A stretch of 64,000 bases of DNA. Source: Janthinobacterium sp. PC23-8 (GTDB taxonomy: Bacteria > Pseudomonadota > Gammaproteobacteria > Burkholderiales > Burkholderiaceae_D). Within the stretch, counting starts at the first letter, position 1. Each line of letters opens with the position of its first letter. Position numbers and translations under genes: made by a program. This document shows, one piece after another, positions 34,061 to 42,860 of the stretch. The notes beneath the pieces are model-generated. The model was given only the letters and a program-made list of their open reading frames with translations. It searched no databases and was not told where the DNA came from. Location of the stretch: positions 504,460-568,459 of the forward strand of contig NZ_NJGY01000003.1 of NCBI RefSeq assembly GCF_002250505.1, given 5' to 3'.

Positions 34061-36651
34061 GGCAATTCTCCCTTGTAACGTATCGTGTAGCTGTCCATGC
34101 CTTCTCCTTTTTGTACGGGCGTCTGTCCATCGGCGGTACTGGTGTCGCTGATTTTGTTGCCGTCGTCACGTATCAGCTCGAAAGCGATATTGGCTGCCGG
34201 CTTGCCGTCGACCTCCAGCAAACGGATGGCTTGATCAAAACTGGCATGGGGCCTTTCATTGAACTCCTGCGACACACTCTTGGCCGCCAGGGTTTCCAGA
34301 TTGCCGTTGAATAGCACCGGCGATGAGGTAAAAAACTGCACCTTGTCGCTGATTTCCAGCATGTGGTTGGCGCCGTGCAAGCGGATGCCTTTCTTGCCTT
34401 TGATATTGACCCAGTCCGCTTCGCTGATCAGTGACAGCACTTTGCGGGCGATCACGTCGACTTCGTCGTTGTGGGCTTCGATGGCGATCTTGCCGGAGGC
34501 GGCGATCAGTTTCATGCCGGCCTTGTGGGCAAACAGGCGCAGGCTGTGGGCCACGCTGACGAACAGGCTGTGGCCGCTGGCCAGCGCGATATCCTTGCCG
34601 CTGGTCAGCGCCACATGGTCGCTGGCGGCCAAGTGGATGGATGCCGCGCTGGACAATTCGATGCCGGCCGGGCTGGCCATGACCAGGTGCGGTTCGGCCA
34701 GTTCCGGGAAATTCTCTCCGCTGCCCTTGATGGCGGCGTTTTGCTGCTTGATGGCGTCGGCCACGGCGCCCTGCCCGCCGGCGCTGTCCTGGGCACCGGC
34801 GTCGACGGCCATGTCGGCCAGGCCTTTCTGAACTTCCCTGGCTTGCGCCAGCCGGGCCAGGGTGTCGTCGAGCTGCTTGACCGATGCGGCGCCGTTTGGC
34901 GTTTCGGTACTGATCAGCATGCCTTTGCCGGCGCGCAGCGCGCCCCAGGCGTTGGTTGCCAGCTCAAAGCCGCTGCCGCGCGCTTCCTTGCGGCCGGCAT
35001 GGTCGTCGATGCGGGCGATATTGCCGAGTGACAGGCGGCTGTCCTGGTGGCTGCTGCGCAGCTGGGCCTGGATCGCTTGCCGCGTATCGTCGAGCACCAG
35101 GTGATTGGCGCTGGTGGCGCCGAGCTCGCGGCTGCGCAGGCCGGACAGGGCGCGTTGCTGCGGCAGTTGCCAGGGTGGTGGATTGGCGCCGTTGTACACC
35201 ACGCCGGTCACGATGGGGTGGTCGATATTGCCGTTTTGGAATTGCACCACCACTTCCTGGCCCACGCGGGGCAGGGCGATCTGGCCCATTTGCGCGCCGG
35301 CCATCGGCATCATGACCCTGATCCATGGCGAGCTGCGCTCGTTGAATTGGCCCAGGTGGTCCCAGTGGAACTGCAGGCGGACGCGGCCCAGCGCGTCGGT
35401 GTGGATTTCTTCCCCCGCTGGCCCGACCACCAGCGCCGTCTGCACCCCCGCTACGATGCAAGGCACGCTGTTGTAGCCCGGACCCGGCCGCCAGCGCTGG
35501 TCCTTGCGCACGCAAACGAAGCGGTTCTCATAATGAGAGGGAGCATCCTTGCCGTTTTGATAGTTGTTGCTGGCGACATGCTCGACCGACACGATCAGAT
35601 ATTCGCGCGCCTTGACGTCGTCGCCACGCGGCTCGCCCCTTCGGTACTGCCTTTCCCGCCCGCTGAAATGGCCGGCCAGGGTAAAGCAGCGGCCCGCCTG
35701 CGCCTGGCGCTGGTTGCCGGCCGCCTCGAAATACTGGCGCAGGCGGTCGCTTTCCTCCATGCGGCGCCGGGCCAGCCGTTCGCCGTCATCGCTGTCCCGG
35801 TAGCCGTAGGCGCCCGTGTCCTGATACAGCTCATGGGCTGGCACGTCGCCCTGGCGGTTCAGGGAATGGCTGGTCGCGCGCTGCGGCTGCGGGTTTTTAT
35901 AGTCGAAGCTGGCCACGGTCAGCAGGCCGGAGCCAAGCTGGCGCACGGCCTGCCATTGCTGGACGCCGTCGTCTTCCATGGAGCCGGACCCGGCATGGAA
36001 ATGCATGGCCCCTTCGGATTGGCCATCGATCGGCTCGGCCAGGGTGCTGTTGTCCGCCAGCCAGAGCGTATGGCCGTCAAGGCGATGCTCATACCAGTAG
36101 TGCAAGCCCAGCGCCTCCCAGCGCCGGTGCAGATGGTTGTAGTCGGTTTCGTTATGCTGGTTGGCCACGGACAGTTGCGGATCGTCGCCTTGCAAACAGG
36201 TCTTCCAGTCGCGCTGCAGGTAGTGCGCAAACGTGGCTTCCGTCAACTGCATCACACTTTGACCATGGAACGAGACATTATCCTGGCGCAGCCTGGCAAA
36301 CGCCAGCCACGGCTGCAATACCATGCGGTACCAGGCAAAGCCGCCATCGGCGCGCAGCAGGCGAAATTCCCCCACATAGCCGTTGAAATAACGCAAGCTG
36401 CCGTCGTCGCGCACCATGCTGATGGTCGCCATGCATCCCATCATGGCCTTGAGGGCGACATGGGCGTCGTCGGACAGCAGCTCGACTTCAAAGCGAAAGT
36501 CGCGCGACAGCTCTTCCTTCGCTTGCATGGAATTGACCAGCAGTACCGTATCGGCGGGACCGTCGCCGTGCGGAAAGTCGAGGCGCAGCAAGCGCCGCTC
36601 CTGCGAGGCCGGTCCGAAAGCGGACAGTGCCGCCAATATGCTTGCGTTCAT
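34057..36651 (-). CDS. vgrG: T6SS spike protein VgrG, copy 1
   Basis: An 864-residue VgrG. Residues 1-500 form the gp27/gp5-like base and OB fold (GRVRLQFHWDHLGQFNERSS region; PRVGQEVVVQF). A DUF2345 beta-prism follows (ASPAGIELSSAASIHLAAS; KAGMKLIAASGKIAIEAH). The last 65 residues, after QEFNERP, form a short extension that differs from copy 2 and looks like the transthyretin-type domain other VgrGs use to carry effectors. The rest differs from copy 2 at only about five residues. It lies between PAAR and tle4 and is coupled to tle4. Confidence 0.94.
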   Translation of the reverse strand: MNASILAALSAFGPASQERRLLRLDFPHGDGPADTVLLVNSMQAKEELSRDFRFEVELLSDDAHVALKAMMGCMATISMVRDDGSLRYFNGYVGEFRLLRADGGFAWYRMVLQPWLAFARLRQDNVSFHGQSVMQLTEATFAHYLQRDWKTCLQGDDPQLSVANQHNETDYNHLHRRWEALGLHYWYEHRLDGHTLWLADNSTLAEPIDGQSEGAMHFHAGSGSMEDDGVQQWQAVRQLGSGLLTVASFDYKNPQPQRATSHSLNRQGDVPAHELYQDTGAYGYRDSDDGERLARRRMEESDRLRQYFEAAGNQRQAQAGRCFTLAGHFSGRERQYRRGEPRGDDVKAREYLIVSVEHVASNNYQNGKDAPSHYENRFVCVRKDQRWRPGPGYNSVPCIVAGVQTALVVGPAGEEIHTDALGRVRLQFHWDHLGQFNERSSPWIRVMMPMAGAQMGQIALPRVGQEVVVQFQNGNIDHPIVTGVVYNGANPPPWQLPQQRALSGLRSRELGATSANHLVLDDTRQAIQAQLRSSHQDSRLSLGNIARIDDHAGRKEARGSGFELATNAWGALRAGKGMLISTETPNGAASVKQLDDTLARLAQAREVQKGLADMAVDAGAQDSAGGQGAVADAIKQQNAAIKGSGENFPELAEPHLVMASPAGIELSSAASIHLAASDHVALTSGKDIALASGHSLFVSVAHSLRLFAHKAGMKLIAASGKIAIEAHNDEVDVIARKVLSLISEADWVNIKGKKGIRLHGANHMLEISDKVQFFTSSPVLFNGNLETLAAKSVSQEFNERPHASFDQAIRLLEVDGKPAANIAFELIRDDGNKISDTSTADGQTPVQKGEGMDSYTIRYKGELP

Positions 36652-36916
36652 GGCGCGCTTCCTATAAAGACGTGATCAGCTTTGCGCCACAGGCGGTCTT
36701 GTCGCCATCGTAGGCATAAGGCTGGCCCTGGTGCCTGGCGCCGGCGCCATCGGCTTGAATGGGAAAGCTGCCCTTGCATTTGGGGCAGACCGTCATGTCG
36801 CCGGCCAGCGCCGCCGTCACACCCATGACGGTGGTGCTTGAGGATGCGCTGCTGACCGTGCCGCCATGATCGGTCTTGTCGCCCAGGCGTATCACGCCGC
36901 GTCCCTGGTGTTTCAT
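34257..36916. repeat. Duplicated PAAR-vgrG block, copy 1
   Basis: This block, from the VgrG QEFNERP codons through the PAAR start, matches 40200-42860 almost perfectly at an offset of 5943-5944 bp. The match ends sharply at 34257, where the VgrG C-terminal extension begins. Confidence 0.9.
36662..36916 (-). CDS. PAAR-domain spike tip protein, copy 1
   Basis: An 84-residue PAAR protein that caps VgrG. It has the PAAR-type pattern of GD, DHGG and CP(K)CKG motifs (RLGDKTDHGGTV; DMTVCPKCKGSFPI; DGDKTACGAKL), with conserved Cys and His that bind the tip metal. It differs from copy 2 at about four positions. The start at 36916 is the one conserved in both copies; a ribosome site GAGGACGAT precedes it. 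It is directly followed by vgrG. Confidence 0.92.
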   Translation of the reverse strand: MKHQGRGVIRLGDKTDHGGTVSSASSSTTVMGVTAALAGDMTVCPKCKGSFPIQADGAGARHQGQPYAYDGDKTACGAKLITSL

Positions 36917-37015
36917 ATCGTCCTCGCCTCGCTCAGCAGATAGCGCACCTGGCCTTGCCTGGTTGGCAGGAAAGCTTTTCATCCCGCCAGCCTGCACCAG
37001 TACCGGTGTGATGCT
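36913..37015 (-). pseudogene. Remnant of the tssG 3' end between the two cassettes
   Basis: The bases just upstream of PAAR copy 1 match the last part of tssG (42857 onwards): the same stop region and about 60 bp, but with a 15-bp deletion between short GCAC repeats. Beyond 36974 the match weakens to fragments (GCACCAGT, GGTGATG-like). A complete tssG precedes PAAR copy 2, so this is a scar left when the PAAR-vgrG unit was duplicated along with the tail of tssG. Confidence 0.8.
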
Positions 37016-37019
37016 CTCA

Positions 37020-38144
37020 TTACTGCGCGGGCTTATCTGGATCGATATAGTACGAACCGGGCGGCGCGCCCGGTACCTTGACGCGGAATTTCAGGCTGGA
37101 AAGGAGTTTGTCCCACAGGGCGATGGCTTCGTCATCGGTGAGCGAGGCGGCTTTGGCTGCGCCTACTGTATTGTGGGCAACCTTGGTGTACATATGAGCC
37201 ACCAGCACAGATGGATACGCGACATCGCGTGGCTTGCCGACTAAGGTCCATTCGAAGTCGTGCGCGCCATCGGTGCGTCGTATCAGTGACTCTTCACCTT
37301 GCCAATGTTGCACTTGTCGTTTGCCTTCACGCAGCAAGGTGCGGCTGGGATAATTCTTTCCTTGTCTTCTTTTGGCTATATCAATACGTCCCAATAGGGA
37401 TAACTCATTGTGCATTTTTTCATATAATTCACTTGGATAATCCATATATGCATTTTTATTTGAACTCACTGAAAATGTAACGTCAGGAAAACTGGGAAAG
37501 TAAAGTCCTGCATCAATCATTTCTTGTTCATCATAGTTACCTTCCTTGATAAAGCCGTAAGGGATGCAATTTCCCGGTTCAGTCGGTATCTCGCCTTCCT
37601 CGCGCAAACGCAAACTATTTGCACGAACTGCTTGTTTGGCAGCGGCATCTATCCTGGTTTTTCCTTTAAGTGTTGAATCTCCTATAGTAAATGTGATATT
37701 TCCTTTGGTGATATACGTGTCGAAATATACATCGTTTTCCGCTTTAGCATATTTATCATCAAAATATTGAACCTGCCAGCTGCCTTCAAGCGGACCAGGC
37801 CCGTTATAGATAATTTCCGAAGTGGTATTTTTGATTTTTATTTTTTCAATATCTTCTTGGATTTGTTTGTGTCGCCCTGATATTCCATTGGTTATTATCC
37901 CAATCATCGATGGAAATGATGTGTCCCCAAAAATCAATTCTGCTTCTTGCGGTACTCTAAGAGTATAGCGTCCAAAACATGTCATTTTCGTTTTCAGAAA
38001 GAGCACTTCAAGACGTTTACTAAGAATAATATTTTTCGGCACGGTATTTTCCTCGATCGCGCTTCGCGCTTTGCAGGGATGAAATAATCCAAACACTGCA
38101 ATGGCAGTGAAAAGAACTAATTTTTGATTTTTTTGAATGCCCAT
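37020..38144 (-). CDS. tli4: T6SS immunity protein Tli4, copy 2
   Basis: A 374-residue relative of the copy 1 immunity protein, with TCFGRYTLRVP in the N-terminal domain and the same conserved C-terminus. The N-terminus is a hydrophobic signal (LVLFTAIAVFGLF) followed by HPCKARSA; the Cys is not in a good lipobox, so it may be a soluble periplasmic protein rather than a lipoprotein. I use the ATG at 38144, two bases after the tle4 stop; a GTG four codons earlier overlaps tle4. The last 150 bp is nearly identical to copy 1 while the rest is diverged and AT-richer. Confidence 0.87.
   Translation of the reverse strand: MGIQKNQKLVLFTAIAVFGLFHPCKARSAIEENTVPKNIILSKRLEVLFLKTKMTCFGRYTLRVPQEAELIFGDTSFPSMIGIITNGISGRHKQIQEDIEKIKIKNTTSEIIYNGPGPLEGSWQVQYFDDKYAKAENDVYFDTYITKGNITFTIGDSTLKGKTRIDAAAKQAVRANSLRLREEGEIPTEPGNCIPYGFIKEGNYDEQEMIDAGLYFPSFPDVTFSVSSNKNAYMDYPSELYEKMHNELSLLGRIDIAKRRQGKNYPSRTLLREGKRQVQHWQGEESLIRRTDGAHDFEWTLVGKPRDVAYPSVLVAHMYTKVAHNTVGAAKAASLTDDEAIALWDKLLSSLKFRVKVPGAPPGSYYIDPDKPAQ
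37060..37153. repeat. 94-bp block identical in both tli4 genes (second copy)
   Basis: Second copy of the block at 31069-31162, in the same position of the homologous gene. Confidence 0.75.
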
Positions 38145-38146
38145 GA

Positions 38147-40006
38147 TCAGGACCACTTTGCGGTTTTTGCGATTTGTATAATGGAATATAGCATTGAGGC
38201 AAGTACATTCGGATTCGAATAGCTATCTTGGTGCCCGTAATCAGTCCCTGCTTTCATCCCATGAACAAATAATTTTTCCTTTTTGAAACATTTTTCCAAA
38301 TTGTTTGAGGGGACTGTATCGTCGCCAGCAGCGCTCGCTGGCATTAGGCTTAATCGCAATTTTCGAGGGCCGACTTGAACAACAAGCTGATTCTTGGCGT
38401 TGTCTTCCAATAACCTCCATTTTTCAGGGGAAGGTACATTGGCGTTTCCCTTAGGCTCTGGAAGCCCGCTGTTAAGTCCCTCGATAACTTTGAATACGAC
38501 ATTGCCATAACTTAAGCGTTGCGGTGATGCACCGTAGCTTGCATAAGTAAGGGAGTGAAAAGTATCTTTTATTGATTCCAAAAAATCAAACGCATTTTTG
38601 AGTCTTCGATTAACTCTGTTCATACCTCCACCATTTTTTTCTTCTGTATTTGCCGGATTTATCCAATCTGGATTTATCAACCTCCACCACGCATTAGGTG
38701 GCTGCAAATAAATGGCATCCAATGCCGTAGCACCCTCGCGCGGCCAGCTCCACAGTTCTTTGTCTTGCTGATCCACTACCCTGAGCCATTTTTCACCGTA
38801 GGCTACGCCGGGCATCATCTCCAGCGGCGCCGGGGCATTTGCCAGAATGGCAGTCGCATGAATGCCATTGATGCCAAGTACCTCTGCCTCGTATTCACCC
38901 GCAGTCGTGTCTTTTTCCTGAAAGCCGAAGCGCATGCGCTTGTATGCTCCCGCAGCGCCGATGGCTGGCATAACGCTGTGATAAACCCCAAGTATTGTCA
39001 GATCCTTGTCGTTGACTATTTTTCCATAGTCAGGATGTATCAAGGCACGCGCCAGCAGGCCACCCATGCTGTGCGTGACCAGAATGACCTCATGACATTG
39101 GAAACCCCGCTCGCGATAACCTTTGACCAGTCCTCTCAGGCGTTTGGCAATGGTCACGGCAGTAGCGCCATTGCTCTGCACAAAGTTGTAGCCCATCGCA
39201 TGAACGGGATACCAGCATGCCGCGATTTTTTTCAAGTCATCTTCGGTTATCGGGTTGCCTGATACACCGCCAAACGTAGAAGGATCTTTCATCGCCGACG
39301 CACCCAAGCCGCTGGTCCCGCGCCAGACAGGATGCAGCTTTCCGCCTAATATCATGTTGTTCATGTGCTTTTCGGTGTGTTGCAGCATCGAGCCATAAGC
39401 ACCATCAAACAGTACTTCGCTCCAGCCGCGCCATCGCGCCACGTGCGCTGGAGTTGCGAACGATTGCGGTTTTCCTTGTACAGGGCGGCTGCCGGGGTTG
39501 ATTCTGTTCGAGCCCATCAGGGGCGGAATCGGGGTCAGACTGTCGGGAACATTTTGATGCCGTAAATCGGAAGCCATTGTTTCTGGTCCCTCCGCGTCAA
39601 ATCGCCCATTGTTTTCTGTGTAATGGTAGTACTCGACTTCTGTTTCGTTGGGGTCAAATACCAACTGACGTTGTTGAGGCGTGGCCTCTCTGAACCATCC
39701 GCCCAAACCAGTTCCTGCGGCAACATCTGCCATTCCTCCCACCCCCATCAAGTCGTCCGGTCGCCATGATCGATTGTCCGGGCGCTCCAGTTTTTTCTGA
39801 CGTGCCTTGGACATACGCAGATTACTACCCATTACTCCAGGCAGAAAAATAATTGGAATAACTTTACCTGGCGGCTTTGCGACTTCATGGCGAGCCGTAT
39901 CGCTGGTCCTGGTCATCTGTACCGCATACTCAGCCCATCCACCCACGCCCTGTGTAAATTGCCTCGGATGATTGCCGCGCTTGTTCAGTTCATCGTTGTC
40001 ACTCAT
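38147..40006 (-). CDS. tle4: T6SS lipase effector Tle4, copy 2
   Basis: A 619-residue relative of copy 1 with the same architecture. The start segment (GNHPRQFTQGVGGWAEYAV), the IIPIIFLPGVMGSNLRMS strand and the nucleophile segment VTHSMGGLLARAL with S313 are shared; AAGDDTVPSNN and YGHQDSYSN hold the probable Asp and His. The regions between the shared blocks are clearly diverged from copy 1, with insertions and deletions. It is coupled by ATGA to vgrG copy 2 and followed directly by its own immunity gene. Confidence 0.9.
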   Translation of the reverse strand: MSDNDELNKRGNHPRQFTQGVGGWAEYAVQMTRTSDTARHEVAKPPGKVIPIIFLPGVMGSNLRMSKARQKKLERPDNRSWRPDDLMGVGGMADVAAGTGLGGWFREATPQQRQLVFDPNETEVEYYHYTENNGRFDAEGPETMASDLRHQNVPDSLTPIPPLMGSNRINPGSRPVQGKPQSFATPAHVARWRGWSEVLFDGAYGSMLQHTEKHMNNMILGGKLHPVWRGTSGLGASAMKDPSTFGGVSGNPITEDDLKKIAACWYPVHAMGYNFVQSNGATAVTIAKRLRGLVKGYRERGFQCHEVILVTHSMGGLLARALIHPDYGKIVNDKDLTILGVYHSVMPAIGAAGAYKRMRFGFQEKDTTAGEYEAEVLGINGIHATAILANAPAPLEMMPGVAYGEKWLRVVDQQDKELWSWPREGATALDAIYLQPPNAWWRLINPDWINPANTEEKNGGGMNRVNRRLKNAFDFLESIKDTFHSLTYASYGASPQRLSYGNVVFKVIEGLNSGLPEPKGNANVPSPEKWRLLEDNAKNQLVVQVGPRKLRLSLMPASAAGDDTVPSNNLEKCFKKEKLFVHGMKAGTDYGHQDSYSNPNVLASMLYSIIQIAKTAKWS

Positions 40007-42594
40007 GGCAGTTCTCCCTTGTATCGAATCACGTAGCTATCCATGCCAGTGGATTTTTGTAATGTCGTCGAGCCGTCGGCACCGCTTTTGCCTGACTGGT
40101 TGCCATCCTCGCGCAGGATCTCGAAATCGATGCCGACGGCTGGCGTATCGTCCGCTTTCATCAGCAACACTTCCTGATCAAAGCTGCTGCTTGGCCGCTC
40201 ATTGAACTCCTGCGACACACTCTTCGGTGCAAGGGTTTCCAGATTGCCGTTGAATAGCACCGGCGATGAGGTAAAAAACTGCACCTTGTCGCTGATTTCC
40301 AGCATGTGGTTGGCGCCGTGCAAGCGGATGCCTTTCTTGCCTTTGATATTGACCCAGTCCGCTTCGCTGATGAGTGACAGCACTTTGCGGGCGATCACGT
40401 CGACTTCGTCGTTGTGGGCTTCGATGGCGATCTTGCCGGAGGCGGCGATCAGTTTCATGCCGGCCTTGTGGGCAAACAGGCGCAGGCTGTGGGCCACGCT
40501 GGCGAACAGGCTGTGGCCGCTGGCCAGCGCGATATCCTGGCCGCTGGTCAGCGCCACATGGTCGCTGGCGGCCAAGTGGATGGATGCCGCGCTGGACAAT
40601 TCGATGCCGGCCGGGCTGGCCATGACCAGGTGCGGTTCGGCCAGTTCCGGGAAATTCTCTCCGCTGCCCTTGATGGCGGCGTTTTGCTGCTTGATGGCGT
40701 CGGCCACGGCGCCTTGCCCGCCGGCGCTGTCCTGGGCACCGGCGTCGACGGCCATGTCGGCCAGGGCTTTCTGAACTTCCCTGGCTTGCGCCAGCCGGGC
40801 CAGGGTGTCGTCGAGCTGCTTGACCGATGCGGCGCCGTTTGGCGTTTCGGTACTGATCAGCATGCCTTTGCCGGCGCGCAGCGCGCCCCAGGCGTTGGTT
40901 GCCAGCTCAAAGCCGCTGCCGCGCGCTTCCTTGCGGCCGGCATGGTCGTCGATGCGGGCGATATTGCCGAGTGACAGGCGGCTGTCCTGGTGGCTGCTGC
41001 GCAGCTGGGCCTGGATCGCTTGCCGCGTATCGTCGAGCACCAGGTGATTGGCGCTGGTGGCGCCGAGCTCGCGGCTGCGCAGGCCGGACAGGGCGCGTTG
41101 CTGCGGCAGTTGCCAGGGTGGTGGATTGGCGCCGTTGTACACCACGCCGGTCACGATGGGGTGGTCGATATTGCCGTTTTGGAATTGCACCACCACTTCC
41201 TGGCCCACGCGGGGCAGGGCGATCTGGCCCATTTGCGCGCCGGCCATCGGCATCATGACCCTGATCCATGGCGAGCTGCGCTCGTTGAATTGGCCCAGGT
41301 GGTCCCAGTGGAACTGCAGGCGGACGCGGCCCAGCGCGTCGGTGTGGATTTCTTCCCCCGCTGGCCCGACCACCAGCGCCGTCTGCACCCCCGCTACGAT
41401 GCAAGGCACGCTGTTGTAGCCCGGACCCGGCCGCCAGCGCTGGTCCTTGCGCACGCAAACGAAGCGGTTCTCATAATGAGAGGGAGCATCCTTGCCGTTT
41501 TGATAGTTGTTGCTGGCGACATGCTCGACCGACACGATCAGATATTCGCGCGCCTTGACGTCGTCGCCACGCGGCTCGCCCCTTCGGTACTGCCTTTCCC
41601 GCCCGCTGAAATGGCCGGCCAGGGTAAAGCAGCGGCCCGCCTGCGCCTGGCGCTGGTTGCCGGCCGCCTCGAAATACTGGCGCAGGCGGTCGCTTTCCTC
41701 CATGCGGCGCCGGGCCAGCCGTTCGCCGTCATCGCTGTCCCGGTAGCCGTAGGCGCCCGTGTCCTGATACAGCTCATGGGCTGGCACGTCGCCCTGGCGG
41801 TTCAGGGAATGGCTGGTCGCGCGCTGCGGCTGCGGGTTTTTATAGTCGAAGCTGGCCACGGTCAGCAGGCCGGAGCCAAGCTGGCGCACGGCCTGCCATT
41901 GCTGGACGCCGTCGTCTTCCATGGAGCCGGACCCGGCATGGAAATGCATGGCCCCTTCGGATTGGCCATCGATCGGCTCGGCCAGGGTGCTGTTGTCCGC
42001 CAGCCAGAGCGTATGGCCGTCAAGGCGATGCTCATACCAGTAGTGCAAGCCCAGCGCCTCCCAGCGCCGGTGCAGATGGTTGTAGTCGGTTTCGTTATGC
42101 TGGTTGGCCACGGACAGTTGCGGATCGTCGCCTTGCAAACAGGTCTTCCAGTCGCGCTGCAGGTAGTGCGCAAACGTGGCTTCCGTCAACTGCATCACAC
42201 TTTGACCATGGAACGAGACATTATCCTGGCGCAGCCTGGCAAACGCCAGCCACGGCTGCAATACCATGCGGTACCAGGCAAAGCCGCCTTCGGCGCGCAG
42301 CAGGCGAAATTCCCCCACGTAGCCGTTGAAATAACGCAAGCTGCCATCGTCGCGCACCATGCTGATGGTCGCCATGCATCCCATCATGGCCTTGAGGGCG
42401 ACATGGGCGTCGTCGGACAGCAGCTCGACTTCAAAGCGAAAGTCGCGCGACAGCTCTTCCTTCGCTTGCATGGAATTGACCAGCAGCACGGTATCGGCGG
42501 GACCGTCGCCGTGCGGAAAGTCGAGGCGCAGCAAGCGCCGCTCCTGCGAGGCCGGTCCGAAAGCGGACAGTGCCGCCAATATGCTTGCGTTCAT
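40003..42594 (-). CDS. vgrG: T6SS spike protein VgrG, copy 2
   Basis: An 863-residue VgrG that matches copy 1 except for about five substitutions up to QEFNERP, and then diverges over the last 65 residues (SSSFDQEVLLMKADDTPAV against HASFDQAIRLLEVDGKPAA), rejoining only at the final MDSY-IRYKGELP. The start at 42594 is equivalent to copy 1. Domains are as in copy 1: gp27/gp5-like body, DUF2345 prism, and a short C-terminal domain that probably carries the cognate Tle4. Confidence 0.94.
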   Translation of the reverse strand: MNASILAALSAFGPASQERRLLRLDFPHGDGPADTVLLVNSMQAKEELSRDFRFEVELLSDDAHVALKAMMGCMATISMVRDDGSLRYFNGYVGEFRLLRAEGGFAWYRMVLQPWLAFARLRQDNVSFHGQSVMQLTEATFAHYLQRDWKTCLQGDDPQLSVANQHNETDYNHLHRRWEALGLHYWYEHRLDGHTLWLADNSTLAEPIDGQSEGAMHFHAGSGSMEDDGVQQWQAVRQLGSGLLTVASFDYKNPQPQRATSHSLNRQGDVPAHELYQDTGAYGYRDSDDGERLARRRMEESDRLRQYFEAAGNQRQAQAGRCFTLAGHFSGRERQYRRGEPRGDDVKAREYLIVSVEHVASNNYQNGKDAPSHYENRFVCVRKDQRWRPGPGYNSVPCIVAGVQTALVVGPAGEEIHTDALGRVRLQFHWDHLGQFNERSSPWIRVMMPMAGAQMGQIALPRVGQEVVVQFQNGNIDHPIVTGVVYNGANPPPWQLPQQRALSGLRSRELGATSANHLVLDDTRQAIQAQLRSSHQDSRLSLGNIARIDDHAGRKEARGSGFELATNAWGALRAGKGMLISTETPNGAASVKQLDDTLARLAQAREVQKALADMAVDAGAQDSAGGQGAVADAIKQQNAAIKGSGENFPELAEPHLVMASPAGIELSSAASIHLAASDHVALTSGQDIALASGHSLFASVAHSLRLFAHKAGMKLIAASGKIAIEAHNDEVDVIARKVLSLISEADWVNIKGKKGIRLHGANHMLEISDKVQFFTSSPVLFNGNLETLAPKSVSQEFNERPSSSFDQEVLLMKADDTPAVGIDFEILREDGNQSGKSGADGSTTLQKSTGMDSYVIRYKGELP

Positions 42595-42860
42595 GGCGCG
42601 CTTCCCTATAAAGACGTGAACAGCTTTGCGCCACAGGCGGTCTTGTCGCCATCGTAGGCATAGGCCCGGCCCTGGTGCCTGGCGCCGGCGCCATCGGCTT
42701 GAATGGGAAAGCTGCCCTTGCATTTGGGGCAGACCGTCATGTCGCCGGCCAGCGCCGCCGTCACACCCATGACGGTGGTGCCAGACGATGCGCTGCTGAC
42801 CGTGCCGCCATGATCGGTCTTGTCGCCCAGGCGTATCACGCCGCGTCCCTGGTGTTTCAT
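40200..42860. repeat. Duplicated PAAR-vgrG block, copy 2
   Basis: Second copy of the 2.66-kb block at 34257-36916. One base is inserted between the PAAR stop and the vgrG start relative to copy 1. Confidence 0.9.
42606..42860 (-). CDS. PAAR-domain spike tip protein, copy 2
   Basis: An 84-residue PAAR protein, nearly the same as copy 1 (S to G, QP to RA and I to F are the changes I see). Its ATG overlaps the tssG stop (ATGA), so it is coupled to the structural T6SS genes. This arrangement marks copy 2 as sitting in the ancestral position. Confidence 0.92.
   Translation of the reverse strand: MKHQGRGVIRLGDKTDHGGTVSSASSGTTVMGVTAALAGDMTVCPKCKGSFPIQADGAGARHQGRAYAYDGDKTACGAKLFTSL

Noticed and set aside
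35047..36675. Long plus-strand frames opposite both vgrG genes (also 40990-42657), conserved between copies
   Set aside because: They are conserved only because the vgrG copies are nearly identical. No ribosome site or recognisable domain.
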